Assembly: GCA_028690255.1 (NCBI GenBank)
Contig: JAQVBP010000006.1
Coordinates: 19,670-34,017, forward strand
Direction of reading: 5' to 3'
Length of the DNA: 14,348 nt
Source of the DNA: Methanosarcinaceae archaeon
Lineage (GTDB): Archaea; Halobacteriota; Methanosarcinia; Methanosarcinales; Methanosarcinaceae
Positions 13,923 through 14,348 of the stretch are shown piece by piece (within the stretch, counting starts at the first letter, position 1; every line of letters begins with the position of its first letter). Made by a program: the position numbers and the translations under genes. The notes below the pieces were generated by a model. That model was not told the DNA's origin, did not search any database, and saw only the letters and a program-made list of their open reading frames with translations.

Positions 13923-14195
13923 AAGAAGTACCGTCAGAATCCATTTTGCTGCCAGGGTTCCCAGGATTATCACAGTTGCAACCGTAAGGAAGGTGAGGAC
14001 GTTGCGGTACACGACGTCCCTTTCGGACCCGGCCTTGACCCCGAGGGCGCCCGCACAGCCATCACAGGACGCAGACCCACAGCCACAGCCGAGCTGGATT
14101 TCATGGTTTGGGTTCCGGGATGCCTGTTTAAGATTGGAGTTCAGAGTTTCTGTGGAAGTCTGGTTGATAACAGGAAGTATTTTTTTTTCGGACAT
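13917..14195 (-). CDS. Small Cys-cluster membrane protein, function unknown
   Basis: A 92-residue protein I cannot assign to a family. The N-terminal 35 residues are polar. A cluster GCGCGSASCDGCAG (36-49) holds cysteines C37, C39, C44 and C47, suited to binding a metal or Fe-S centre or to redox chemistry. A single hydrophobic helix (VLTFLTVATVIILGTLAAKW, 66-85) continues to the C-terminus, so it is probably tail-anchored with the Cys cluster in the cytoplasm. The ATG at 14195 is preceded by AGAGG (14201-14205 on the minus strand) at 5 nt, which strongly supports it as a real gene. Only 14 bp separate its start from the stop of the transposon-derived frame upstream, so its original promoter may have been replaced by the element. 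Confidence 0.7.
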   Translation of the reverse strand: MSEKKILPVINQTSTETLNSNLKQASRNPNHEIQLGCGCGSASCDGCAGALGVKAGSERDVVYRNVLTFLTVATVIILGTLAAKWILTVLLG

Positions 14196-14209
14196 ATTTG
14201 CCTCTTTTT

Positions 14210-14348
14210 CTACAACCTCATGTGAACTACCGCTCGGCTAAAGACCGACCGGCTTCCTGCTTCATACCCCGGAGCAACCTCCACCAGTCCACAGGCTCTT
14301 CCCGCCGTTCCGGCGGTGATTAATTTATAGTTCACTTTTGTTTGGCTA
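14210..14348 (-). CDS. IS200/IS605-family TnpB (OrfB) C-terminus, partial at window edge
   Basis: An open minus-strand frame enters at the right edge and ends at TAG (14210-14212). The visible 45 residues include YKLITAGTAGRACG and PGYEAGSRS, which resemble the variable C-terminal tails of archaeal OrfB/TnpB proteins that read into the element's 3' hairpin. TnpB is an RNA-guided nuclease; its guide RNA comes from the 3' end of the element. The catalytic core lies outside the window, so intactness cannot be judged. Identification rests on tail style and the neighbouring hairpin. Confidence 0.55.
   Translation of the reverse strand, partial: SQTKVNYKLITAGTAGRACGLVEVAPGYEAGSRSVFSRAVVHMRL
14221..14348 (-). 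mobile_element. 3' end of an IS200/IS605/IS1341-type element with terminal hairpin
   Basis: An imperfect hairpin at 14230-14252 pairs CCGcTCGG with CCGAcCGG around loop CTAAAGA, with one C-C mismatch in the stem. It is followed, reading along the minus strand, by TAGTTCACATGAGG. Subterminal hairpins of this form, next to the tnpB tail, are typical of the right end of IS605-type elements and form part of the guide RNA. The exact boundary is not resolvable, but is probably near 14215-14228. The mismatch hints at decay or a variant end. Confidence 0.5.

Overview
The window looks like a chromosomal segment of a methanogenic archaeon of the Methanosarcina type. The evidence is a WtpABC-type oxyanion transporter with a ModE-like regulator, an archaeal RNase P protein (Rpp21/Rnp4), a TrmB-family regulator, an archaeal RND permease with COG1361 (S-layer-domain type) partners, TATA-box promoters, GGAGG/GGTG ribosome binding sites, and very AT-rich spacers between GC-richer genes. 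The genus is inference from gene content and style, not from a database match.

Layout. (1) Positions 1-319 hold no gene but carry about 13 copies of a 10-bp AT repeat. (2) 320-2248 (-) is a sodium:solute symporter with a soluble C-terminal tail. (3) 2249-2751 is a divergent regulatory region with an inverted repeat before the symporter, a five-copy 11-bp repeat, and two copies of the palindrome GTTCATGAAC, one between a TATA box and the wtpA start. (4) 2752-6541 (+) is an oxyanion locus: wtpA (lipoprotein receptor), wtpB (permease), wtpC (ATPase with MOP domain) and a ModE-like regulator with one MOP domain. wtpB seems to start at an AUU codon, and a diverged copy of the end of wtpC lies just after its stop. 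(5) 6542-6887 is a convergent spacer with a GC-rich foldable segment and four near-perfect 38-bp tandem repeats that run into the last codons of the next gene. (6) 6888-11429 (-) is a tightly overlapping three-gene operon: an RND/MMPL permease, then two paralogous secreted COG1361-type proteins, each with a signal peptide and a C-terminal membrane anchor. The permease also appears to start at AUU. (7) 11778-12545 (+) is a TrmB-family regulator, divergent from the efflux operon, with a perfect TTGTTAC-N7-GTAACAA inverted repeat touching its start codon. (8) 12587-12707 is a run of five short hairpins. (9) 12753-13865 (+) holds a metallo-beta-lactamase-fold protein whose HxHxDH motif reads HEHPGH, then rnp4. 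(10) 13917-14195 (-) is a small Cys-cluster, tail-anchored membrane protein. Beyond it, at the right edge, is the 3' end of what looks like an IS200/IS605-type tnpB element on the minus strand.

How the genes may work together. WtpA captures tungstate or molybdate outside the cell, WtpB/WtpC import it, and the MOP domains of WtpC and of the regulator are two possible sensors of the internal oxyanion; the palindromes before wtpA are candidate operators. The RND permease with two paralogous anchored extracellular proteins looks like a dedicated archaeal export assembly of unknown substrate, possibly controlled by the adjacent TrmB protein. This three-component module, together with the two probable AUU starts, is the most interesting content of the window.
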